DNA of 64,000 nucleotides from Puffinus mauretanicus. Its lineage: Eukaryota; Chordata; Aves; Procellariiformes; Procellariidae. Every line of letters starts with the position of its first letter. The stretch's first letter is position 1. The position numbers were made by a program, and so were the translations under genes. The stretch covers positions 682,001 to 746,000 of the forward strand of contig JAJKFH010002485.1 in assembly GCA_023333565.1 (NCBI GenBank). The letters are read 5' to 3'. Under the pieces are notes generated by a model. That model was given only the letters and a program-made list of their open reading frames with translations. It was not told the DNA's origin and did no database searches. This document shows positions 49,701 to 59,753 of this stretch, one piece after another.

Positions 49701-50800
49701 AGTAGCAGGGGGACTACAGGGGTGGCTTCTGTGAGAAGCTGCCAGAAGCTTTCCCCATGTCTGATACAGCCAATGCCAGCCAGCTCCAAGACGGACCCAC
49801 CGCTGGCCAAGGCCAAGATCGTCAGCAACGGCGGTAGCGCCTCCGTGATAACGTATTTAAGAAGGGGGGAAATCAACTGCTGCGCAACAGCAGCCGGAGA
49901 GAGGATTGAGAATATGTGATAGCAACAACTCTGCAGACACCAAGGTCAGTGAAGGAGGGGAGGAGGTGCTCCAGGCGCTGGATCAGAGATTCCCCTGCAG
50001 CCCATGGTGAAGACCATGGTGAGGCAGGCTGTCCCCCTGCAGCCCATGGAGGTTAACGCTGGAGCAGATATCCACCTGCAGCCCGTGGAGGACCCCACGA
50101 CGGAGCAGGTGGATGCCCAAAGGAGGCTGTGACCCCGTGGGAAACCCGCGCTGGAGCAGGCTCCTGGCAGGACCTCTGGACCCATGGAGAGAGGAGCCCA
50201 CGCTGGAGCAGGTTTGCTGGCAGGACTTGTGACCCTGCAGGTGACCCACGCTGCAGCAGTCTGTTCCTGAAGGACTGCACCCTGTGGAAGGGACTGCTGG
50301 AGCAGTTCATGAAGAACTGCAGCCCATGAGAAGGACCCATGTTGGAGAAGTTCATGTCTCCCATGGGAGGGACCCCACGCTGAAGCAGGGGAAGAGTGTG
50401 AGGAGTCCTCCCTCTGAGGAGGAAGGAGTGGCAGAGACAACGTGTGATGAACTGACCGCAACCCCCATTCCCCGTCCCCCTGCGCCCCTGGTGGGGAGGA
50501 GGTAGAGAATTCGGGAGTGAAGTTGAGCCTGGAAAGAAGGGAGGGGAGGGGGGGAGATGTTTTAAGATTTAGTTCTTATTTCTCATTACCCTACTCTGAT
50601 TTCATTAGTAATAAATTAAAGAAATTTCCCCAAGTCGAGTCTGTTATGCCCATGATGGTAATTGATGAGTGATCCCTCCCTGTCCTTATCTCAACCCACG
50701 AGCCTTTTGTTATATTTTCTCTCCTCTGTCCAGCTGAGGAGGGGAGTGATAGAGCAGCTTTGGTGGGCACCTGGTGTCCAGCCAGGGTCAACCCACCACA
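49701..50800 (+). mobile_element. Solo LTR of an endogenous retrovirus (family C, about 1.1 kb)
   Basis: The block begins AGTAGCAGGGGGACTACAGG, where the first base of the expected TG is mutated, and ends CAGGGTCAACCCACCACA. It carries TATTTAAG at 49854-49861 and an AATAAA poly(A) signal at 50610-50615, both in plus orientation. It also has a region of tandem GCTGGAGCAG-type units. From memory this is an LTR common in neoavian genomes, probably ERVL-like. No retroviral genes adjoin it. Target-site duplications are not clear (AGTTT before, GTCTT after). Its 3' end (TTATCTCAACCCACGAG...) resembles that of family A, suggesting related elements. ORFs of up to 171 codons inside it are repeat artefacts. 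Confidence 0.93.
49978..50400 (+). repeat. Degenerate minisatellite inside LTR C
   Basis: Variants of CTGCAGCCCATGG and of CACGCTGGAGCAG recur many times between 49978 and 50400 with irregular spacing of roughly 40-60 bp. This internal repeat accounts for the unusual length of the LTR and for its long repetitive ORFs on both strands. Confidence 0.8.
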
Positions 50801-51069
50801 GTCTTTTTTGAGTTAAGTTGATATTGCTACAGGTGATAATTCTTGCACAAACAAAATACAAATTTAAGCAGTTTGGCTAAAAGTTCTTTCCTCTCTCAGG
50901 CACTCAACTTCTGGTTCCTTAGCTTTAGCAGTCTTGTAATTGTTAGTTCCCTCCAGCCACCATGCTGCTTAGGCCCTGATTTCCCTATTCTAAATGTACA
51001 GCAAAATCGTCAGGATCACCTGCTGGAGAAGGTGCTGGCTTTTCAGTGCCTGAGACCTTCCTGAATGTG
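50801..51069. other. Spacer between two solo LTRs
   Basis: These 269 bp of unique sequence separate LTR C from LTR A copy 2. No repeat or coding sequence is recognised. Confidence 0.5.
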
Positions 51070-51647
51070 TGTCCTGGTTTCAGCTGGGATAAAGTTAATT
51101 TTCTTCCTAGTAGCTGGTATGGTGCTATGTTTTGGATTTAGTATGAGAATAATGTTGATGACACACTGATGTTTCAGTTGTTGCTAAGTAGTGCTTACAT
51201 TAGTCATGGACTTTTCAGCTTCCCATGCCCTGCCAAGTGCACAAGAAGCTGGGAGGGAGCATAGCCAGGACAGCTGACCCAACTGGCCAATGGGATATTC
51301 CATACCATATGACCTCATGCTCAGCATATAAAGCTGGGGGAAGAAGAAGGAAGGTGGGGGACGTTTGGAGTGATGGTGTTTGTCTTCCCAAGTAACCGTT
51401 ACGCGTGATGGAGCCCTGCTTTCCTGGAGATGGCTGAACACCTGCCTGCCGATGGGAAGTAGTGAAGGAATTCCTTGTTTTGCTTTGCTTGTGTGCGCGG
51501 CTTTTGCTTTCCCTATTAAACTGTCTTTATCTCAACCCACGAGTTTTCTCACTTTTACTCTTCCGATTCTCTCCCCCATCCCATTGTGGGGGGAGTGAGC
51601 GAGCGGCTGTGTGGGGCTTAGTTGCCGGCTGGGGTTAAACCACGACA
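51070..51647 (+). mobile_element. Solo LTR of an endogenous retrovirus (family A, copy 2)
   Basis: It runs from TGTCCTGGTTTCAGCTGGG to GGTTAAACCACGACA, 578 bp, with near-matching 5-bp duplications ATGTG (51065-51069) and ATGCG (51648-51652). That mismatch is itself a TG/CG difference. It has a TATAAA box at 51327-51332 and an ATTAAA poly(A) signal at 51515-51520, giving plus orientation. It is the inverted-orientation sister of 10333-10908. No internal retroviral sequence is attached, so it is a solo LTR. Confidence 0.95.
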
Positions 51648-51675
51648 ATGCGATGCACTGTCAGACTCAGCCACC

Positions 51676-51879
51676 TCATCTGTAGGCCTGAATATCCAGC
51701 ATAAATCTTTTAGTGTGAGTGCTTTTGCTCTGTGTGTGAATGGTTATGTTTTCATCCTCATCGTCTTCCTCCGCGGAATCAAGGTCGGCAAGACCATCCA
51801 GAGGGAAGGACAGAAAAACAGCGTCGTGACAAGAGTTAGAAGAACTCAGTGTTAATTGATTGGTGAAGGGTGATTTCAA
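51676..51879 (-). other. Unidentified short ORF with an acidic stretch (possible exon relic)
   Basis: The minus strand has an open stretch of about 67 codons (initiating TTG, no ATG) whose middle reads LADLDSAEEDDEDEN, an acidic run unlike the simple-repeat ORFs elsewhere. It holds several CpGs (CCGCGG, GTCGG, GTCGTG) in AT-rich DNA. It ends with TGA only about 27 bp from the LTR boundary. An acceptor-like TTTTTACAG lies upstream on the minus strand, but an in-frame stop separates it from this frame. I do not recognise the protein. It may be a decayed or terminal exon, conserved noncoding DNA, or chance. Confidence 0.2.
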
Positions 51880-54227
51880 AAGATCTCAGCTGCTGTAAAA
51901 ACAGCCACTAAAAAACCCAACATCTCCTCCAGTTGATGATAAGGATGATATGACTCTTGCCTCTCCACCACGCACCCCATGCACGCTCTCCCTATGTATT
52001 TAAACTGTATGTATTTCTTAACTCTGTGCCTGCATCACTCCTCTGTCACGGTCATTTTCATGGGAAAAATTGCTATCCATCAATTTGTGAGCTGTTGGAC
52101 TTTTTAGGAATACATCATAAGCATATCATGGTGTAGAGAAGAGAGGTGAAAATGCATTTAGCTATGGAGGGCAAAAAGCAGATGTCAATGATACATTTTT
52201 CCCTTCCCTCTGCAAAAACCTTTCTGGCAAAATTATTATAAGGAGCTAACATAGTTATTCTTAAGTAACTGCTTTTACCACATATATTCAGTCTTGGATA
52301 GAGTGACTATTGCTTATATTTCTGATTTTAATATGAACATTTGCACAAGAAATTGTGTCTGGTGATAGTAACTGCCTGCTGTGGCAGTGATTGTGCCTAA
52401 CTGCAGACAGGAGATATCCATAGGTCTATCCTCAGTCAAAAGCTGCTCATTTGGGTCCCCTCTGCTCATAGAAGTGGAGGCGATTATCAGATCTTGACTT
52501 CTTCTTACCTCAAAGGAACCTTTATCAGTCCCTGAACACTCTGCACCTTTTCAAATAGAAAAATTACAATTGTTTAAATATAAAAACATGAATTTCCTTT
52601 TCCCCACTTTTAAATTCTTGGTAGTACTTATAATAAAAGTGTGCCTTGATTAAGAAGTGCAAGGCTCTGTATAACATGTCATAAAATTACCTTATAAGCA
52701 TTTGTAGGCAAGAGTATTTATTTTACAAGCACAATAGATTATAACCAGCTAAATACAGGATGGGGAGGTGGTAGGACAGCATAATGATCTTGTTTTGCAT
52801 GAAAAGCAATAATCTCAGTTGATCACACTCTGAGACAGACTATAGTTCAAAAAAAGGAATAAGCAGTGTTAAATAAGACAGAAGATGGTAATTTATTTTT
52901 TCTGAGCAGGACTTTCTTATCAGCATGCAGACGCTGGAGGCTCCCTTCTCCTCTTGATGGGTATCAGAGTGCAAAAGGTTTAGCTGATAAAATTCTTTAA
53001 TGATCTAAAGGTAACTTTGGGAAGTAAAGGATATCAGATATTGGAGGCTGAATGAACTATTGCTCTCTGTATAGTAGCAGTGGCTTATCTTTCATGCAGT
53101 GAAAAAAGTAAGCAAAGTTTGAGGCAGAATGACTGTTTATTTGGCTTTGTAAATCTGGATTTAAACAGCAGGTGGAATGGAGAGAACAGAGCAGTGGGAA
53201 CCACTGCGGTTTTCATCTTTCCTCAATGAATTTGTTTCTGTTAGTGTTCTTGGACCAAAAAAAAAAAACAACCCCAAGAAAAATCCTGACATTCTTATTA
53301 ATCATATTTATGTTATTACGGGTCAGCCAAGTATTGATCCCCATTTTGCTAAGCCCTGTACAAACACAGAGTTGACAATCTAAATAGACAAATTGCAAAT
53401 AATGTAGAGCATAACTGGAGCAAACTGGTCATAGCAGGACCCATCTTGTCAGTTCCACAGTTAATTTTAGTAGGAGATGAATCATTCAAAAAGAGAAGGA
53501 AAAGGAAGTTGGTTAGGGAGCGACTGAAGAGCAGGAAAAGGAAGAATGTGGAAAAAGCTAAGTATGTGTCAGAGTCATAGAGCTGCTTACAAAGAAAGAA
53601 CTGCATTATTATTGAGACAATCAGCTACTGTGGAGTCATCTCTCTCCTCCAAAACAGAAAATCATAGTCTCGTGATTGACATTAAATCTGGTTCAGAACC
53701 TCATTCTAACATACATTTATTGAGAGCATCATACTTTTTTGTGTTGCCAGCATGCAAACGACTTGATTTCACCCATTTTTACAACATCATGTGGTAACAT
53801 CCAGAACAGTTGCAGACAACCTGGGGCTGACCACAACTTTTCAGCTCCTCTCCACCCTGTTCATGTCTCTTGCAATTTCAACACAAGCCAGTTTCTAATT
53901 TTCCAGGTCAGTTCTTTTGTATCACTGACACTATTCTACCCCTTCAGACTAGGGCGTGCTAGGCCACGTCTGCCAAATCTTCTTAGGTTCTGGTGTGGCC
54001 AGGACTTGCATGTGGTTGCAGGGCCTTGTACTCTTCAGTCTTTGTGGAAGTGCCACTGCTCCTGTATGTAGCCCACTTCTTGGGAACCCTCGGTCTAGGC
54101 AATCCTGCATGACGTGGAGCCCTGCATCACTTACTGCTGGAAGGAGAGGAAATCCTTGATGTCCCAGCGGCTGTCAGACACTTCCCATTGCTTGTCACTA
54201 TTTTTCTAGTACCGTTACTGCATTAAT
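51880..54227. other. AT-rich DNA, no recognisable gene
   Basis: Short ORFs only (110 codons plus at 53739-54071 is the largest, without motifs). No transposon or RNA gene is recognised before the CR1 tail that begins at 54228. Confidence 0.5.
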
Positions 54228-54405
54228 GCACTGGAACAGTTTGCTTGGACAGGTTGTGAAATACCCATCCTCAGAGAGCTTCAAAATGTGATTGGACAAG
54301 GCCCTAGGCAATCTGACCTAGCTTTGATGTTGAGCATGCCTTGAGCCATATGTTCAACTGGATGGCCTCCCATGGCCCTTTCATACCTAAATTACTCTGT
54401 GACGA
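54228..54405 (+). mobile_element. Old CR1 LINE 3' end fragment
   Basis: The sequence follows the CR1 3' region in order: GACAGGTTGTGAAATACCC, GAGAGCTTCAAAATGTGATTGG, GGCCCTAGGCAATCTGACCTAG, then GGATGGCCTCCCATGG and a worn tail ATTACTCTGTGA. It is clearly diverged from the other copies, so it is an older insertion. A 20-bp-period duplication of AAATTACTCTGT (54389 and 54409) sits at its tail. Confidence 0.85.
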
Positions 54406-56194
54406 CCCAAATTACTCTGTCAGCAGGTCAGTAAAATCTCTGGATGAAAATTTTAATTTGATCATCTTTTAAGTATTTAAGGAGGGATGGAAAAGATGAG
54501 GCCTGAGTCGCCTCCAAGTGATACCATAGATCTTCCAAAGCTGCATTTAAAGCAACTGTGGCTGCTCCAAAAAGCTTGTCACTAATGTCAGAGGCTTTTT
54601 TGATTTAGTTTCTTTTGTGGATTTACCTTTTCTTGCCCATGGAGTTTAAAACAGCTGGTGCACAATTATTCATTATAGATGATGTTTTATTTAAGGACTT
54701 TGGTGGATTAAAGGAGTTCTCAACAGACCTTAAGTGATCTATTTCATGGGACCTTTACTAGCCACTTCTATATGCCCCTTTCAGTTTCAGGAAAAGATTT
54801 TTTTGTTTTTAGAGTTCTAAACTTCTAGCTGCCACAAGTAGTCTTTTGGCACAAAACCAATAGATTGTCTGGCAATGGATATATATTTGTAAAAAACCCT
54901 ATCTTAATTCTGTCTTCTTCTGAAATAAATCAAAAGAACTTTTGTGTTTTTAACTGAAATAGCTTCAGGTTCATTCACAGTGCAGCAAAATTTGGTGATT
55001 TAATCAAAACTCTTCTCAATATTAACATGTTTGTGCCTTTCAAACCTGACTTTCTAGTGTAATTATAAAGTACCCGAGAATGTATTTTATGCATGCAAGC
55101 TGTTAGATTTTTTTTTCAGTCTTATTATTGACCATAAGGAAATATAGACTGGACATAGAATTACAGTTTTAGTATCTTTATTCAAGAAAAAGGGAAAAAA
55201 AACTATGAATTATTGATCAGATAAATACAATGATATGTGTGTATATATATATGCAAGTATATAACACATATTACATATGCATCCCCACGTGCATCTTGTC
55301 TTCTTTTTAGTGTGCCATGTTCATTCTGCTTGAAACAGTAATTTCCTTGAGAAGAGTACTTGGTTTTCTCCCTGAATATGTAATATTTAAGCAGTATGAC
55401 AGATCCAAATTCCACTGAAGTCAATGAAACTGGCCAACTTCAGGGGTCTTTCATTTTAGGTTCTGGTGATTTGTTGACAATAACTTAAATGCCTGTTTTC
55501 TATTCAGTGATGTTAATTGTTTATAGAATAGGTACACAATAAGTACATCTTTTATTGAGTGGCCACTCCTAGATGGAGCTGTATGAAACATAAGAGTGAT
55601 GCTGGAGTTTGGTGTATGCTTGATCAACTTGAAGTAACAGTACTGTACTTCTTTATCAGTTACACTGTCAGCTTCCGGCTCCAATATGTTTAAATGCTGC
55701 AGTAACCATGTGTTCCAGTTCCTAGTGATTATGCTATTACCACTACTGTTTGTGTCCTCTGGATTGGCTTCCTGTCAGGTTGCATGTTAATTTTAAAAAT
55801 TTTATCATTGACTTTCAAAGCATGTGAAGGTGAAACCTTTCCATTATCATTAATCTACAAAGTTTTCACAAACCTGTATAGGTGTGGGCTGGGATTTGCA
55901 AAGGTGCGTAAGGAACATGGGTATCCAGCTCTGTTGGCACTGCTGTGGGACTGGCTGCCCAAGTTCCTTAGGTGCCTTTAAAAATGGCAGACCTTAGAAT
56001 CTTAAATATATACCTCATTAGATATTTTGTTAAAGTACATTTCCCTCACCTCTGCTTTCATTAAGGTTGTGTGGATCTGCTGAAATACTGCCCAGAGATT
56101 TGTGGAAGGTGTTAAGAGGACAACCCTCAACTGGAGTTGACACCTGTGCTGGATATTAAGGGCAAAAGAAGAACTTATATTGTGACACCAGTAA
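54406..56194. other. AT-rich DNA, no recognisable gene
   Basis: All ORFs are below 80 codons and unrecognised. The words CCACTGAAGTCAATG at 55412-55426 are the reverse complement of a motif also seen at 27201-27214 and resemble an old amniote repeat. A short TG/TA repeat lies near 55235. Confidence 0.5.
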
Positions 56195-56728
56195 TAAACG
56201 GCTGAACAAGGAAAACGTGGCCCCATGGCTGAATGGAATGGGTGGTTTAGTAGGAGCACACACAGATAAGGCTGAGGCACCCAGTGCCTTGTTTGCTTCA
56301 GTCTTCACCAACAAGATATCCCTGGCCTCTGTGCTTAGTGAAAGGGTTCAAGGAGAACTACCAGCAGTAGATGTAGATTGAGGCAGGGGTAACTTGAGAA
56401 AACTCGACCTATACGAGTCCATGGCCTGTATCCAAGGTTGTTGAGGGAGCTGGCAAGTGCTCTTGTGAGGCTGCTTTCTCTCTTCGGAAGAGACGACTTT
56501 CGACACTGTCTCCCACAAGATCCTCATAGAGAACCTGATGAAGTGTGGGCTGGGTGAGCAGACAGTGAGGTGGACTGAAACTTGAGTGAATGGCCCGGCC
56601 CAGAGGGTGGTGATCAGTGGCACAAAGTCTAGTCGGAGGCCAGTAACTAGCTGGAGTCAATACTGGGTCCAGTCCTGTTCAACATCTTCATTAATGATCT
56701 GGATGATGCAGCAGAGTGTAAAAAATGT
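56195..56728 (+). mobile_element. Internal CR1 LINE fragment (RT region)
   Basis: The order is that of CR1 before and within the RT domain. First is sequence encoding an AEAPSALFASVFTNK-like stretch near 56268-56315. Next is a damaged YESMACIQGC-LRELAS stretch near 56415-56455. Then come FDTVSHKILIENLMKCG near 56497 and ILGPVLFNIFINDLDDA near 56660. The segment between the second and third parts is shortened, so there is an internal deletion, and frames are broken. It lacks both the 5' part and the 3' tail, ending abruptly at about 56728 within the RT domain. Confidence 0.92.
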
Positions 56729-59103
56729 TTTTTTAATGCCTTGACACAAGTTAATTTACTCTTCTTCTTCTTCCTGTTTGACTCAGTGATTTTTCACATT
56801 CAAAGGGGCCTGTGACATCTACAGTTTCACTTGCCCAGGTGAGCTTTGTCTCTTATGCCCCTCAGCCATGAGTCATGCTATAAATTTTTATCTGACTTTG
56901 CAGTTTCTATAAGCAAAATAATTATGAGGTACAAAATAGATAGGACTTTTGACTGAACTCTTTGTTAGGCCCATCAGCAAATTCCCTAATTTATTAGTAC
57001 TTATTTGCACCAAGAAAGCTGAAAAAAGTAGTTTAAATTTTGTGTTTCTTTAAAAATCATGTAATATACAAGTATTATGTACTTGACAGCTCTCAGTAAA
57101 GAGTTTTCTGAAGATGTACTAAAAAAATATCTTGTTTGAGTAAGGTCAAATTATTTTCTTGAATAATGAGCTGAAGGATCAAACATATATGAAAGTAGCT
57201 GCAAAAATGAGTGAATGACAACTTCAGCAAATGCTGTCTCTTGCTTCCTGTACTTTACTTGGTGTCAGCACTGATTGGGCTAACTGCTGAAACTTAGTCT
57301 AAGCAAGGATCTTTTGGATTATCAGAGAGGGAAGCAAGTGATACAGGAGGAACGCACTCTTTTTCAGGATCTTTCCCTTTCCCTTTTAGCTTTTTACGAA
57401 AAGGCCAAGCCTCAATGAAGAAGGGCAGCATGTGGGATACAAATTTGCTTCAGTGGTTTATGAATAGAGGGGAATGGCATGTTGGATTTCTTTGCAGATC
57501 TACAGAGTTCCTGGGCTTCTCCTTTTTGAAGAGATACTGGGTCATGCAAAAGGTGTTGTTTAAAAGCACTGATAAGTACCAGATTTTTCTTTGTGAAAAA
57601 TTAATAATGGTAAACCAGGAAATTTCAAAGTTAGGTGTCTAATTCTTTATTTGACCATCTAAGTGGGGGAAATTGTTTTCCTTTATGGCAAACAAGTAGA
57701 ACCTGTGAGCAGAATTGGGCTTCAAATACACTTCTTAAAACAGGTAATTTTATTTCATGTTAGTGTACTAGACACTAAATGATTATACATTATTGATCTG
57801 TGCAGCCAGTCTTCAAAACTGCTATTAATAAAGAGAAATCTTCATGTGGAAGCAATTTTTGAAAAGAGCACAGTTTTGCTCTTTTTAGTGAACTAGAAGT
57901 AAATTCTGAATTTGCTTTCTTATTATGTCCATACTCTGGCTCTGTAATAGGTTATTATATGTTTCAAGTTCTTGAGGTTTTGGATATGGTACGAAAAAAT
58001 GTAAGTGTCATTTCTGGAGTATGCAGTAGATAGTTTACTTTGTAAAAAGCTGATAACTCAGCTTTTTCCTTCTCCCTCCAAAATATAGGTGACAGGTTAT
58101 TTATAAAAACACATCTTAGGCGAGTAATTCAAACCTCAAATTTTTATTTTCCTTTAAGTGTCATTTTTTCCCTAAAGGCTGTTATCAAAATAATCTAAAT
58201 CACTTTCTTTATATTAATCAAAGAATTACAGCACTTAAATTTGTAGTTGTCACTCACATAGTTTGTGCCTAAAGCATTTTGAAATTGTTTTGTGTGGTCT
58301 TTTCAATCACTGTGGTTTTTTTTCTCAAGACATTGTCAACATGCACAAAGAATGGGATCACAATTGTAATGAATTTCATTCCTTTGGGACTTTGAAGGTG
58401 AGGTGTAATCTGATCTCCAAGGGTTTTAACAAAACTAGTCATTGTTTCAGGAATTCTAACATTAAGCACAGTCAACAACTACTCAGTCATGGAACATCTT
58501 TTCCAGCAAACTGAAAAATAACAAACCCAAGAGCTTCCTACTCAGTTCAACACAACCTAATGCAATCTGTAAATGAACATCTTCAAGAAGTAGGTTCTAG
58601 TTTTCATTTTGAAAGTTCAAAGACAGTTAACACCACATCATTACTTTGGACATTTTCTATTTTATTATAAATTCCTAAAACAACACCTGCGTTATGACTT
58701 TATATTAGATTAGATTATTCATATTATTATTACTAGAAATTATTTGTTCATGTTGTAGAAACTTGGAAAAGCAGAGTATTGCTATACTAGAGAACACATC
58801 AGCTTCTTGAAATAAGTATTTTTGTCTATAAATAACAGGGACTGAGAAAAAAGATGAATAGTTCAATGACTGATGGAATAGATGCATTTGATTATTGGAC
58901 AGTCATGCATAAAATAAATGTGAAAATAATATCTCTAATACAGGCTAATGTAAACAGTGTAGTAATTTTAAGTAGACTCATCAATTAACTGGACATTGTT
59001 GAGGTCTAACATATTTATCTGTGACTGTGTATCTTTGTAATCAGCTCAAATTCAACAATCAGGATTAATCTAAAGACTTATGGAATAAATAAATACAAAA
59101 TCT

Positions 59104-59164
59104 AGCACAGCACCTTGGGTATATACTTTCTGTTAGCACAGCATCTTGGATATATACTTCCTGG
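59104..59164. repeat. Two-copy 31-bp tandem duplication
   Basis: AGCACAGCAYCTTGGRTATA is repeated with a period of 31 bp, the second copy starting at 59135. The copies differ at a few positions. It is a simple local duplication. Confidence 0.9.
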
Positions 59165-59736
59165 GGTGATATAGATTTTTTTTTATTACCTCTGAGTGAG
59201 TTTGTGAATTAAAATGTAAAGGACAAAATAGAGGAATATTAATTATTGCGTATTAATAGAATATTATTTCAGGTCCCTTATAAAAAGCCTGTTATACAGT
59301 TTCACACTTTGCTTAGCTCACTGTAGTTATGACAGTTAACAGAGACATAATTCATAATAGAAATAGCAATTAGTAATATTTAACACTTAGTGTGGTATGT
59401 TTTTGTAGAGCAAAATAAATGTATATAAATTATCCATTGAAGCTGGCCACCACTTGTGTAGTCACTCAAATCCAGGGTGCTTATCTGTGTCATGTAATCT
59501 CCGTAAGTTGCACTAAATTAATTTAAAAATTAGGCAATGAAATCAACAGTGGCAGAAAAAGCCCAAGAAGGAATTATGTTTGGATTTGGACAAGTACTTT
59601 GAAAAAAAAAATATAAATGAAGGAAATAAACATGTTCTTTCTTCTTCATTTTATTCAAAGAACAGCCAGAACTCTTGGGTAATTTTCTCCACTTTTTTGA
59701 CAGCCCTGACAGAAGTGACTGTTGTGGTTTGATGCC

Positions 59737-59753
59737 TTTTTTTTTTTTTTTTT
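59737..59753. repeat. Poly(T) run, 17 bases
   Basis: An uninterrupted 17-T run follows TTTGATGCC in AT-rich DNA. No retroposed body is recognised beside it. Confidence 0.9.

Noticed and set aside
49946..50461. 171-codon minus-strand ORF and overlapping 88-103 codon ORFs
   Set aside because: They lie entirely inside solo LTR C and result from its internal repeats; overlapping frames are open on both strands.
56800..56860. Another CAG|GT junction (TTGCCCAG|GTGAGC) as a recursive splice site
   Set aside because: The preceding tract is short and interrupted by an AG 14 bases upstream, so it is weaker than the two reported sites.
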